Below, piece by piece: positions 16,655 to 26,112 of a stretch of DNA of 64,000 nucleotides. The notes beneath the pieces were generated by a model. It saw only the letters and a program-made list of their open reading frames with translations, was not told the DNA's origin and ran no database searches. The DNA lies in contig CAJUAV010000001.1 of assembly GCA_910584485.1 (NCBI GenBank), forward strand, positions 124,001 to 188,000. Direction: 5' to 3'. Source of the stretch: an uncultured Alistipes sp. GTDB taxonomy: Bacteria > Bacteroidota > Bacteroidia > Bacteroidales > Rikenellaceae. How positions within the stretch are numbered: position 1 is the stretch's first letter; every line of letters begins with the position of its first letter. The translations under genes and the position numbers were made by a program.

Positions 16655-17917
16655 ATGGACATCAAACGCGAAAAGAAGAGCGGCTGGAGAGCCCTCTTCC
16701 AAAAGAAGAACCTCCCGTATGCCCTCGGGGCGATTTTCGTACTCTTCGTCGCCTGGCTGGCGCTGCGCGACAACGCCTCGGTGCTGCGCATCGACGCCGC
16801 GACGCTCTCCGTCTCGGAGGTGCGGCAGGGCGAATTCAACGATTACGTGCGTCTGACGGGCAGCGTGCAACCCATCACGACGGTGCAGCTCTCGCCCCTC
16901 GAATCGGGCGTCGTCGAGCGCATCGTGGCCGAAGAGGGAACGCAGGTGCGCCGCGGCGACGTAATCATCGAAATGTCGAACAACTCGCTCTCGATGCAGA
17001 TCCTCCAGTCGGAGGCCGATCTGGCCGAGAAGCAGAACATCCTGCGCAACACCTTGATCTCGATGGAGCAGGAGCGCCTGTCGCTGCGGCAGGAGAAGTT
17101 GCAGCTGGACCTCGACGTGCAGCGCAAGAAGCGCGCCTACGAGCAGAACGAGGAGCTCTGGCGCAGCGATCTGCTGGCCCGCGAGGAGTATCTCCAGGCC
17201 CGCGAGGACTACGAACTGTCCGTCGGCAAGCGGGCGCTCATCCTCGAACGTCAGCGGCAGGATTCGCTCTACCGCACGAGTCAGGTGGGGCAGATGGAGG
17301 AGAGCCTGCGTTCGATGCAGCTCAACATGCAGCTCATCCGCCAGCGCGTGGACAACCTGAAGGTCAAGGCGCCGATCGACGGCGAGGTGGGCATGCTCGA
17401 GGCGGTCCTGGGCCAGTCGATGGCGCAGGGGGCCAACATCGGCCAGATCAACGACCTGTCGGCCTACAAGGTGACGGCGCAGATCGACGAGCACTACATC
17501 GACCGCGTGACGACGGGCCTCACGGCGTCGTTCGAGCGGCAGGACACGCGTTTCGAAATGATGCTGCGCAAGGTCTATCCCGAGGTGCGCAACGGCCAGT
17601 TCAAGGCCGATTTCGTCTTCCGCTCGGCCGTTCCCGAGAACATCCGCAGCGGCCAGACCTACTACCTCAACCTGCAGCTGGGCCAGCCGACCGAGGCGGT
17701 CATCGTGCCGCGCGGCTCGTTCTACCAGACGACGGGCGGCCGCTGGATCTACGTTCTCGACGCTTCGGGCGAGAAGGCCTGCCGCCGCGAAATCCGCATC
17801 GGCCGCCAGAATCCGCAGTATTACGAGGTACTCGAAGGGCTCCGCGCGGGCGAGCGGGTCATCACGTCGTCGTACGACAACCTCGGCGATCACGACGTAC
17901 TGATCCTCAAACGTTAA
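16655..17917 (+). CDS. HlyD/MacA-family periplasmic adaptor
   Basis: 420 residues: a short cytoplasmic N-terminus, one membrane helix (~23-40), a beta-barrel and lipoyl half (VRLTGSVQPITTVQLSPLESG), a long helical hairpin (~110-240), the second lipoyl half ('VKAPIDGEVGMLEAVLGQ'), then membrane-proximal strands. It joins the inner-membrane ABC transporter to the TolC-type channel. It lies between the TolC gene and the first permease (44 nt), as in MacAB-TolC-like operons of Bacteroidota. Confidence 0.92.
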   Translation: MDIKREKKSGWRALFQKKNLPYALGAIFVLFVAWLALRDNASVLRIDAATLSVSEVRQGEFNDYVRLTGSVQPITTVQLSPLESGVVERIVAEEGTQVRRGDVIIEMSNNSLSMQILQSEADLAEKQNILRNTLISMEQERLSLRQEKLQLDLDVQRKKRAYEQNEELWRSDLLAREEYLQAREDYELSVGKRALILERQRQDSLYRTSQVGQMEESLRSMQLNMQLIRQRVDNLKVKAPIDGEVGMLEAVLGQSMAQGANIGQINDLSAYKVTAQIDEHYIDRVTTGLTASFERQDTRFEMMLRKVYPEVRNGQFKADFVFRSAVPENIRSGQTYYLNLQLGQPTEAVIVPRGSFYQTTGGRWIYVLDASGEKACRREIRIGRQNPQYYEVLEGLRAGERVITSSYDNLGDHDVLILKR

Positions 17918-17961
17918 AAACCACCTGATGAATAACAGAATCCGTTAAACAACAACCCGAT

Positions 17962-20307
17962 ATGTTCCGTAACCTCAACTTCCGCTCCTGGTTCACCTTC
18001 CTGAACCGGAACAAGCTCTACACGGCGATCAACTTCTTCGGTCTGTCGATCGCCCTGGCGATGATCGTGCTGATTTCGACCTACACGATCCGCCAGCTCT
18101 CCACCGATGCCTTCCAGCAGAAGGCCGACCGCATCCTGCTCGTCACGAACGGCACGGCCAGCAATTCGGCCTACTACCTGCAAAAGTATCTGCTCGACCG
18201 CTACCCCGAAATCGAATCGACGACGGCTATCGAGATCGAAAAGCAGGATGTGATCGTCGGCAACAACCGCGACAAGTTCAACGTCGAGGTGCTGCATGCC
18301 GACTCGACCTTCTTCGACATCTTCACCGTTCCCTTCGTCGAGGGCGACAAGGAGCTGTTCCGTGCCGAGCGCCGAAACGTGATCGTTTCCGAGGCCTTCG
18401 CCCGCAAGCTGGTCGGAGGCGCCGCCGCCATGTCGGTCATCGGTCAGCCGATCCTGCTGAACGAACAGAAGAAAGAGCCCGTCGACTACGTCATCGCGGG
18501 CATCATGCGCGGGATCGACAACTCGGTGCTGCCCGCTTGCGATCTGGTGGTGCGCGCCGAACGCCTCACGGACATCAACATGTCGAACGATTCGTACATG
18601 AGCAATGCGGGCGCGGTGCAAACGTTCCTGCTGGCACGCGAACAGGCCGACCTCAAGGCGCGCGAAGCGGACATGCTCGCCTATTTCAAGGAGATCTACT
18701 GGCCCTATAAGTACGGCCATTTCGATCGGATCGAGCTGATGCCGCTGCGCGACTGCTATTTTTCGAACATCGTCAGCAACGACCTGAACCGCGGCAACTG
18801 CGATTTCGTGCTCATCCTCTTCTCGGTGGCCTTCGTGCTGCTCCTGTTCGCCGTCATCAACTACGTCAACCTCACGATGGCGCAGACGGGCATGCGGGCC
18901 AAGGAGATGGCCACCCGACGGCTGCTCGGAGCCTCGCAAGGGGAGGTCTTCGCGAAGCTGATCTTCGAATCGGTCACCTTCACGGCGCTCTCGTTCCTGC
19001 TCGGGCTCGTGATCGCCGATCTGGCGACGCCGCTCGCCTGTCGGCTGCTCGACTACGAATTCACGATCTGGAGCGCCATGTCGCCGCTCTACGTCGCGGG
19101 ATGCCTCGCCTCGATTGTCGTGATCGGCGTCCTTTCGGGACTGCTGCCCGCGTTCGCCATCGCCGCCTTCAAGCCGATCGACGTCATGAAGGGTTCTTTC
19201 CGCAGCCGCACGAAGATGCTCTACAGCCGCATCTTCATCGCCTTCCAGCACACGATCACGGTCATGATGCTGGTCGCCGCGCTGACGATCCGGCTTCAGA
19301 TCCGCCACCTCGTTTCGATGCCGCTCGGCTACGAAACGGAGGATATCCTGGTGGTGGACAACGACATGTTCCGTTCGCGGAGCGAGGTGGCCCGTTTCGT
19401 CGACGAGCTGAAGAAGCTGCCCTGCGTGGAGGCGGTCGGCGTGGGCAACGGCACGCCGCTTTCGGGGACGAACAACAACACCTACCAAACGATCTCCTTC
19501 CAGCAGATCCGCGGCGACAGCGCCTATTTCCGGATCCTCGGTCTGCGGGTAAAACAGGACAACCGCCTTGCCGAGGCGGCGTGGTTCTTCAACGAGTACG
19601 CCTTCCGTCAGCTGGAGACCGACGAGAGCGCTCCCGAGCTGCGGATCGACGACAAGAACACGAACCCCGTCGGCGGCATCTACTACGATTTCCGCCTCTT
19701 CCATTCGATGTGCGAACAATCGGCGGCGATGATCTATGATTACGGCGAGTGGGATTTCGAACAGATGTTTCCCTGGAACACGATCGTCAAGACGCAGGGA
19801 AGCCATGCCGCCGCCGTCGCCTCCATTCGCGAGATGCTGAAAACGACCCATCCCGAGGTGATCTGGAACTACGGGAACCGCTACCTGACCGACGAAATCG
19901 CCCGACTGTATGCCGACCAGGACCGTCTGATGAAGATCGTGGCGATCTTCACGCTGCTGGCCGTGATCGTCTCGGCGCTGGGACTGCTGGCGATCAGCAC
20001 CTATTACATCCTTCAGCGGCGGCAGGAGATCGCCGTGCGCAAGGTCTTCGGGTCGCAGCACGGACAGATCGTCCGCCGTCTGGTGGGGTCGTTCCTGCGC
20101 ATGGTGGCCGTCGGCGCCGTGATCGCCGTGCCGTTCGCGGGGTGGTGCATGCAGCGGTGGCTCGACGGCTATTCGTACCGCATCGATTTGTCCTGGTGGA
20201 TTTTCGCCGCGGCGATCGGCGCCGTGCTGCTCTTCGCCTTCCTCACGGTGCTGTGGCAGAGCATCCGTGCCGCCCTCGAAAATCCGATCCGCTCGATCAA
20301 GGATTGA
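17962..20307 (+). CDS. MacB/FtsX-type ABC transporter permease 1
   Basis: 781 residues. An N-terminal membrane helix (~25-45) is followed by a large periplasmic MacB core domain, three helices (FtsX module), a second periplasmic domain and a final three-helix FtsX module ending in NPIRSIKD. This two-module plan is common for Bacteroidota permeases that work without a fused ATPase. The ATPase is encoded 235 nt downstream. It is the only one of four permeases placed before the ATPase gene. It probably drives mechanotransmission from the cytoplasmic ATPase to the adaptor rather than classical transport through the membrane; this is inferred from MacB. Confidence 0.92.
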   Translation: MFRNLNFRSWFTFLNRNKLYTAINFFGLSIALAMIVLISTYTIRQLSTDAFQQKADRILLVTNGTASNSAYYLQKYLLDRYPEIESTTAIEIEKQDVIVGNNRDKFNVEVLHADSTFFDIFTVPFVEGDKELFRAERRNVIVSEAFARKLVGGAAAMSVIGQPILLNEQKKEPVDYVIAGIMRGIDNSVLPACDLVVRAERLTDINMSNDSYMSNAGAVQTFLLAREQADLKAREADMLAYFKEIYWPYKYGHFDRIELMPLRDCYFSNIVSNDLNRGNCDFVLILFSVAFVLLLFAVINYVNLTMAQTGMRAKEMATRRLLGASQGEVFAKLIFESVTFTALSFLLGLVIADLATPLACRLLDYEFTIWSAMSPLYVAGCLASIVVIGVLSGLLPAFAIAAFKPIDVMKGSFRSRTKMLYSRIFIAFQHTITVMMLVAALTIRLQIRHLVSMPLGYETEDILVVDNDMFRSRSEVARFVDELKKLPCVEAVGVGNGTPLSGTNNNTYQTISFQQIRGDSAYFRILGLRVKQDNRLAEAAWFFNEYAFRQLETDESAPELRIDDKNTNPVGGIYYDFRLFHSMCEQSAAMIYDYGEWDFEQMFPWNTIVKTQGSHAAAVASIREMLKTTHPEVIWNYGNRYLTDEIARLYADQDRLMKIVAIFTLLAVIVSALGLLAISTYYILQRRQEIAVRKVFGSQHGQIVRRLVGSFLRMVAVGAVIAVPFAGWCMQRWLDGYSYRIDLSWWIFAAAIGAVLLFAFLTVLWQSIRAALENPIRSIKD

Positions 20308-20339
20308 TCGGGGGAGGGCGATGGGACGGCTCCTCGCGC

Positions 20340-20416
20340 GCCGTTCGCCGCCGCCCCATGCGGCGGACGGCAAGTCTCGCCGAAAGGCTCGACCCGTCCT
20401 GCCGCCGTCGGCGAAC
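20340..20416 (+). repeat. GC-rich dispersed intergenic repeat, copy A
   Basis: Starts GCCGTTCGCCGCCGCCCCAT and ends GCCGCCGTCGGCGAAC. Nearly the same arms are found at 39807-39888 and, inverted, at 28543-28618. It can fold on itself (GTTCGCCG with CGGCGAAC). It occupies most of the gap between permease 1 and the ATPase gene, where no other feature is seen. Confidence 0.75.
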
Positions 20417-20542
20417 AGCGCAAATCGCGCTGCCAACGCGGCGGCCCGCCGCCCTGCGGGTGCGTGCGCTCCGCAAGCCCCCTCGGTACTCCGAAAAACA
20501 ACGAACCGAACGAATTCATTCACATATTAAAATCTTACAACT

Positions 20543-21229
20543 ATGGCAATGCTGAAAGTCGAAAACCTGAAAAAGAGCTTCTTCACCGAAGAGATCGAGA
20601 CCATCGCCCTGAACGGCGTGACGTTCGAGGTAAACGAGGGCGAGTTCGTCGCCGTGATGGGCCCTTCGGGCTGCGGCAAATCGACGCTGCTGAACATCCT
20701 GGGCCTGCTCGACAACCCGACGGGCGGCAGCTACCACCTGCTCGACAAGGAGGTCGGCAGCCTCCGCGAGCGCGACCGCACGCAGTTCCGCAAGGGCAAC
20801 ATCGGCTTCGTCTTCCAGTCGTTCAACCTCATCGACGAACTGAACGTCTCGGAGAACGTCGAACTGCCGCTCATCTACATGGGCGTCAAGGCGTCGGAGC
20901 GCAAGGAGCGCGTGAAGAAAATGCTCGACCGCATGAACATCTCGCACCGTGCCGACCACTTCCCGCAGCAGCTCTCGGGCGGTCAGCAGCAGCGCGTGGC
21001 CATCGCGCGCGCGCTCGTCTCGAATCCGAAGCTGATCCTGGCCGACGAGCCGACGGGCAACCTCGACTCGAAGAACGGCCAGGAGGTGATGAACCTCCTG
21101 CAGGAGCTCAACCGCGAGGGCACGACGATCATCATGGTAACCCACTCGCAGCACGATGCGTCGTACGCCTCGCGCACGATCTGCCTCTTCGACGGGCGGA
21201 TCGTCACGGACGTCGCCTCGAAGCTCTGA
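20543..21229 (+). CDS. ABC transporter ATPase (MacB/LolD type)
   Basis: 228 residues with all ATPase motifs: Walker A GPSGCGKST (40-48), Q-loop FQSFN, signature LSGGQQQR (144-151), Walker B LILADEPTGNLDS and switch His201. The length and the LLGLLDNPTGG-type region place it with the MacB/LolD/FtsE ATPases that pair with FtsX-fold permeases. It is the only ATPase in the operon and must serve one or more of the four permeases. The next permease gene follows after 138 nt. Confidence 0.95.
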   Translation: MAMLKVENLKKSFFTEEIETIALNGVTFEVNEGEFVAVMGPSGCGKSTLLNILGLLDNPTGGSYHLLDKEVGSLRERDRTQFRKGNIGFVFQSFNLIDELNVSENVELPLIYMGVKASERKERVKKMLDRMNISHRADHFPQQLSGGQQQRVAIARALVSNPKLILADEPTGNLDSKNGQEVMNLLQELNREGTTIIMVTHSQHDASYASRTICLFDGRIVTDVASKL

Positions 21230-21367
21230 TCGCTCCGCGCGGTGCGCCACGGCGTGCCGCCGCACCCCTGCAAAACGTCGCCGATCTTACCATAAGCGCG
21301 TTTTTCGGGCATGGGACGGAGTGACTCCCGCCCATGCCGCCAAGTACGAAAAAACTTTTTCAAGACC

Positions 21368-23692
21368 ATGCAATCCGTCAACTACGCCCTGCGATACCTC
21401 ATGCGGCGCCGCGGCAACTCGCTCGCGCGGCTCCTCTCCCTCGCCCTGGGACTGATCGTCGCCCTGCTCATCTTCTCCTACGTGGGCTTCGTCCTCTCGT
21501 ACAACCGCTTCTTCCCCGACCGCGACCGTATCTGGCAGGTGTGGATCCGCTCGCCGAAATACGGCCTGTCGGAGAAGATGGTGCGTCCGCTGGCGCCCAA
21601 CCTCGCGGCCGACCTGCCGCAGATCGAGGCGGCGACCCACTGCACCGACGCCCGCATGCAGATCACCTGCGGCGAGGCGCGCTACGACTGCTACGGCTAC
21701 TATGCGGGGCCGGATTTCTTCGACGTCCTCGATTTCGGCGTCGTGAGCGGCGATCCGCACCGCATCCTCTCGGCCGAGGGGCGCGCCGCGGGCGAGGTGA
21801 TGATCTCCGAGCGGCTGGCCGAACGGCTCTTCGGCAAGGAGGATCCGCTGGGCCGCACGCTCGGCATCGAGCAGGGCGCCGCGTGGACCGTGGCGGGCAT
21901 CTTCCGCACGCCGCCCGTCAACAGCACCTTCGGCCGCTTCGAGTTCGTCGCCTGGCTGCCCTACGACGCCGAGCGCGAGAACTGGGAGGGCAACGACTCC
22001 TTCCCGACCTTCATCAAGCTGCGCGCGGGGGCCGATATCGCCGAGGTGGAGGCGTCGACGGCCGAGTTCGACCGCCGCCACGGCATCGCGGAGAGCCGTG
22101 CGGAGTGGCAGGAGAGCTACCTGTTCGTCACCCTCGCCGAGGCCGCCTTCACGGACAACGAACGCCGGCAGATGTCCTACCTCTATTCGGTGATCGGCGT
22201 GGTCGCGCTGCTCGTCGCCTGCCTGAACTACGTGCTGCTGACCGTCTCGTCGCTCGCCGAGCGCAGCCGCACGATCGCCATGATGCGCTGCACGGGTGCG
22301 CGCCGCAGCGACATTTTCCGCATGCTGCTGGCCGAGACGCTGGCGATGGTCCTCGTCGCTGCGCTCGCGGCGGCCTTTCTGATCGCCTGCCTCCACGTCG
22401 AAATCGGCGGGGCGCTCGGCTACGCCGTGGGCGACCTCTTCGCCTTCGAACGCATCTGGATCCCCGCCGCGGTCTGCCTCGCCGCCTTCCTCGCGGCGGG
22501 CCTGCTGCCCGCGGCGCTCTTCTCGGCCGTCGATCTGCACTACGCCTTCCGCCGCGGCAGCGACAACCGCACGTGGTGGAAACGCTCGCTGCTCTTCGTG
22601 CAGGTCGCCTGCACGACGGCGATCGTCCTCTTTCTGGCCGTCACCGTCCGCCAGGCGAACCACATCTACCGCATCGACCTCGGCTATGCGTACGACCGGC
22701 TGGTGACCGCCACGATCCCGGGCCGCGCCTCGACGCTCTCTACGATCGTCGACGAACTGCGCAAGCTGCCCGCCGTCGAGGATGCCTCCTATGCGGGCGG
22801 CTATCCGCTGTGGGGCTATTCGGGGATGCCCTGCGTCGACGAAGAGGGGCATATCCTCTTCTCGTGCCGCTGGGAGTGCTGCGACGAACACTATGTGCCG
22901 ACGATGGGGATGCGGATCGTCGAAGGCCGCAACCTGCTGCCGACCGATCCGACCGACCGCGTGCTGGTCAACGAGACCTACGTCCGCCTGCGCGAGTGGG
23001 AGGGATCGGCCGTTGGCCGCACGATCCGCGATTCGGGAGGCGCCTACGAGATCGTCGGCGTCGTGGCCGACTACCGCATGGCGGGCGGCGGCGTGCTGCC
23101 GATCGTGCTGCATCCCCTTCGGAGCGAACTGACGAATCCCGAGGCATCGATCACGCTCCAGCTCTCGATCCGCCTGCGCGACCTGGCGCCCGAGACGATC
23201 GCCGAGGCGAAAGCCGTGATCGACCGCTACTACGAATCGGATTGGCAGTGGGGCTTCGTCCTCTACCGCGCACGCCTCGAAAACGCCTTCCGCCAGTTGC
23301 GCGACATCCGCAACGGCATGGCGGCCGTCGCCCTCGTGACCCTCGTGATCGCCTTGTCGGGCCTCGTAGGCTTCATCGGCAACGAAATGCAGCGCCGCCG
23401 CAAGGAGATCGCCATCCGCAAGGTGAACGGCGCCACGGCGGGCGACGTGCTGCGCCTCGTCGGACGGAACCTGACGGCGGTCGTGCTGCCCGCCGTCGCC
23501 GTCGGCACGGCGGCGGCCGTCTGGGGCGGCATTCGCTTTCTGGAGGCCGTGGGCGAACTGCGGGCCGACGTGCCGTGGTGGCTGTATGCGGGCGGCATCG
23601 CCGTCGTGCTGGCGATCGTCTACGCGATCCAGCTCCTCCGTACCTGGCGGACCGCCGCAGCCAACCCGATCGACATGATTAAAACGGAATAA
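21368..23692 (+). CDS. MacB/FtsX-type ABC transporter permease 2
   Basis: 774 residues from the ATG at 21368. An earlier in-frame start adds a non-conserved Arg-rich stretch. It has the same plan as permease 1: helix near the N-terminus, MacB core domain, FtsX module ('YLYSVIGVVALLVACLNYVLLTVSSL'), second core domain and second FtsX module with 'RRRKEIAIRKVNGATAGDVLRLV'. It ends in NPIDMIKTE, the usual end of these permeases. The stop is 12 nt before permease 3. Sequence divergence from its neighbours suggests old duplication, not a recent copy. Confidence 0.92.
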   Translation: MQSVNYALRYLMRRRGNSLARLLSLALGLIVALLIFSYVGFVLSYNRFFPDRDRIWQVWIRSPKYGLSEKMVRPLAPNLAADLPQIEAATHCTDARMQITCGEARYDCYGYYAGPDFFDVLDFGVVSGDPHRILSAEGRAAGEVMISERLAERLFGKEDPLGRTLGIEQGAAWTVAGIFRTPPVNSTFGRFEFVAWLPYDAERENWEGNDSFPTFIKLRAGADIAEVEASTAEFDRRHGIAESRAEWQESYLFVTLAEAAFTDNERRQMSYLYSVIGVVALLVACLNYVLLTVSSLAERSRTIAMMRCTGARRSDIFRMLLAETLAMVLVAALAAAFLIACLHVEIGGALGYAVGDLFAFERIWIPAAVCLAAFLAAGLLPAALFSAVDLHYAFRRGSDNRTWWKRSLLFVQVACTTAIVLFLAVTVRQANHIYRIDLGYAYDRLVTATIPGRASTLSTIVDELRKLPAVEDASYAGGYPLWGYSGMPCVDEEGHILFSCRWECCDEHYVPTMGMRIVEGRNLLPTDPTDRVLVNETYVRLREWEGSAVGRTIRDSGGAYEIVGVVADYRMAGGGVLPIVLHPLRSELTNPEASITLQLSIRLRDLAPETIAEAKAVIDRYYESDWQWGFVLYRARLENAFRQLRDIRNGMAAVALVTLVIALSGLVGFIGNEMQRRRKEIAIRKVNGATAGDVLRLVGRNLTAVVLPAVAVGTAAAVWGGIRFLEAVGELRADVPWWLYAGGIAVVLAIVYAIQLLRTWRTAAANPIDMIKTE

Positions 23693-23704
23693 ACGACCTT
23701 ACGC

Positions 23705-26104
23705 ATGAAAATCGCTTTCAAGAACTTTCTGACCACGCTGCGGCGTTACAAGGCGGCTTCGGCGCTCAACATCGTCGGGCTGACGCTGGCCTTCGCGGCC
23801 TTCTACGTCATCGCCTCGCAGATCTGGTATTCGCTCACCTACAACCGTGCGATCGCGGATTCCGATCGCATCTACCTGCTCACGCCGATGTGGAACGCCG
23901 AGGATCCCGAACATGCCAGCTGGTCGGCCAACTGTCCGCTGCCCGTTTCGCGCGAGGCGGTCGAGCGGCTGCCCGAAGCCGAGCTCTGCTCCTTCATGAA
24001 GGGTTATGCCTTTCCCGATCGGGTCTGGGTGCGCCGCAACACATACAGTTTCGAGAAGTTCGGAATCGCCGTCTCGGCCGCCGATACGACCCTGGTCGAC
24101 CTCTGCTCGTTTCGCACCGTCGCGGGCGACCTGAAGGGATTCGGAGCGCCGCGAACGCTGATCGTCTCCCGTTCGGCCGCCGAACAGATGCAGGTCGGAG
24201 TCGGCGATCCGATCTTCCTCGAAGGCGGCGAACGGTTCGACAGCGGCAAGCCCGACGAGGCGTGGACCGTGGTCGGCATCTTCGAGGATTTTCCGAAAAA
24301 TACGATCCTCGGCGACCGCCGCATCTTCCGCTGCGACCACGGCCGCGACGGAACGAGGAACAACAACTGGAACTACTCCGTCTTCGTACGGTTGAAGGCG
24401 GGAAGCGATCCGCAGCGTTTCGTCGAGGTCTGGCAGCAGCAGTACGCCTCGTGGTACCTCGGCATGGTGCAGCAATGGCGCGAGCAGTTTCCCGACGAGG
24501 CGGAGGAAGCGGGGGACGGGAACCTGCCGCTGCGGCTCGTGCGGCTCGACCGGATGTACTACGGAGAACGGATCAACAGCAGCTGGATCGAGCAGGGAGC
24601 CGTCGGCGCCACCGCCACGCTCGTGGCCGTCGCCGTGGCGCTCGTCGCGATCGCCTTCATCAATTTCGTGAATTTCTTTCTGGCGCTCGTCCCCGTCCGC
24701 ATCCGCGCCGTCAACATCTGCAAGGTCTTCGGCGCCGACCCCGGTACGCTGCGCCGCAGCTTCCTCTTCGAGGCCGTGGGGCTGGCGGGCATCGCGATGC
24801 TGCTGGCACTCTACCTCATGGTCATCGTGCAGCAGAGCGCGGTCGCGTCGCTCGTCACCTCGTCGCTGGCGCCGGCAGACAACCTGCCCGTCATCGCGCT
24901 GATCGGGGCGATTCTGGCGCTCATGGCGGTTGCCGCAGCGGTCTATCCCGCCTTCTACATCACCCGCTTCAACGCATCGCTGGCCGTGCGGGCGGGCTTC
25001 GCGGGGTCGCGCTCGGGACGGACGCTGCGTTCGCTGCTCATCGGCGTGCAGTTCGTCGTCTCGACGATCCTCATCATCCTGTCGGGCGTCTTCGTGCTGC
25101 AATACCGCCACATGCTCCGCGAAGATATCGGCTTCGACCGCGAAAACATCCTGACCTTCGAGGTCTACGAGCTGCACAAACGCAGCGATGCGGTGATCGA
25201 GCAGCTCGAACGATACCCCGATGCCGTGGGCGCCACCGCTTCGCAAAACCTGATCCTCGGCTCGAATTCGATCTGGGGCCGCGAGTACAAGGGCAAACAG
25301 CATCTGCTGTACGTCTGGACCGTCCGTTACAACCTGCCCGAGGTGCTCGGCATCGACGTAACGCAGGGCGAATCCTTCACGCCCCGCTCGGCCGAGCGTC
25401 GCGAACTGCTCGTCACCGAAACGTTCCACCGCGAGATCGGCGTCGGACTCGACGAGGCGTACGACGACCAACGCGTCTGCGGCATCATGCGCGACGTTCG
25501 GCTGCTCCCTGTGAGCGATCCCTCGGTCTATTCCGCCTTTCTGTGCGACCGCACGGACGGTTTCTACACCTTCTACCTCCGCCTGCGCAAGGGGGCCGAC
25601 ATCGAGGCGGCCTGCGAGTACGTCCGGCGCGTGGTCGCCGAGCTGGCGCCCGATGCCGACGAACCTTCGGTCGGGCTGCTCGATGCGGCGGTCGCCCGAT
25701 TCTACGAGGCGACCCGCCGCCAGACGATCGCGATCACCCTCTTCGCGCTGCTGGCCGTCGTCATTTCGCTCATGGGCATCTTCGGCATCGTCCTTTTCGA
25801 GACGCAGCACCGCCGCCGCGAAATCGCGCTGCGGAAGGTCTTCGGCGCCTCGACGGCAGGTTTGATCGGAATGCTCAACCGCCGCTATGCGGCCATCGTC
25901 GCCCTCTGCTTCCTCGTCGCGGCGCCCGTTGCCGCCCTCGTTGCCGAACGCTGGCTCTCGCAGTTCGCCAGCCGCATCGAGCTGCCCCTCTGGCTCTTCG
26001 CGGCGGCGGGAGCGGTCGTGCTGCTGCTCACGGTCGCCCTGGTGACGCTGCGCAGCCGCAGCGTCGCGAACGAGAACCCGTCGCATGTCATGAAAACAAA
26101 CTGA
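23705..26104 (+). CDS. MacB/FtsX-type ABC transporter permease 3
   Basis: 799 residues with the two-module FtsX/MacB plan; typical pieces are 'FINFVNFFLALVPVRIRAVNICKVFGADPGTLR' and 'ETQHRRREIALRKVFGAS', split over the two modules. The end is NPSHVMKTN. It is clearly closer to permease 4 than to permeases 1 and 2 (shared INFVNFF.AL.P.RIRA.N.CK.FGA pattern), so these two adjacent genes look like a tandem duplication. It is followed 8 nt later by permease 4. Confidence 0.92.
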   Translation: MKIAFKNFLTTLRRYKAASALNIVGLTLAFAAFYVIASQIWYSLTYNRAIADSDRIYLLTPMWNAEDPEHASWSANCPLPVSREAVERLPEAELCSFMKGYAFPDRVWVRRNTYSFEKFGIAVSAADTTLVDLCSFRTVAGDLKGFGAPRTLIVSRSAAEQMQVGVGDPIFLEGGERFDSGKPDEAWTVVGIFEDFPKNTILGDRRIFRCDHGRDGTRNNNWNYSVFVRLKAGSDPQRFVEVWQQQYASWYLGMVQQWREQFPDEAEEAGDGNLPLRLVRLDRMYYGERINSSWIEQGAVGATATLVAVAVALVAIAFINFVNFFLALVPVRIRAVNICKVFGADPGTLRRSFLFEAVGLAGIAMLLALYLMVIVQQSAVASLVTSSLAPADNLPVIALIGAILALMAVAAAVYPAFYITRFNASLAVRAGFAGSRSGRTLRSLLIGVQFVVSTILIILSGVFVLQYRHMLREDIGFDRENILTFEVYELHKRSDAVIEQLERYPDAVGATASQNLILGSNSIWGREYKGKQHLLYVWTVRYNLPEVLGIDVTQGESFTPRSAERRELLVTETFHREIGVGLDEAYDDQRVCGIMRDVRLLPVSDPSVYSAFLCDRTDGFYTFYLRLRKGADIEAACEYVRRVVAELAPDADEPSVGLLDAAVARFYEATRRQTIAITLFALLAVVISLMGIFGIVLFETQHRRREIALRKVFGASTAGLIGMLNRRYAAIVALCFLVAAPVAALVAERWLSQFASRIELPLWLFAAAGAVVLLLTVALVTLRSRSVANENPSHVMKTN

Positions 26105-26112
26105 TTCCTCTT

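Noticed and set aside
20543..21229. Cell-division FtsE with FtsX permeases
   Set aside because: The permeases are 774-809 residues with large periplasmic domains, and TolC and HlyD genes are in the operon, which points to efflux and not to FtsEX.
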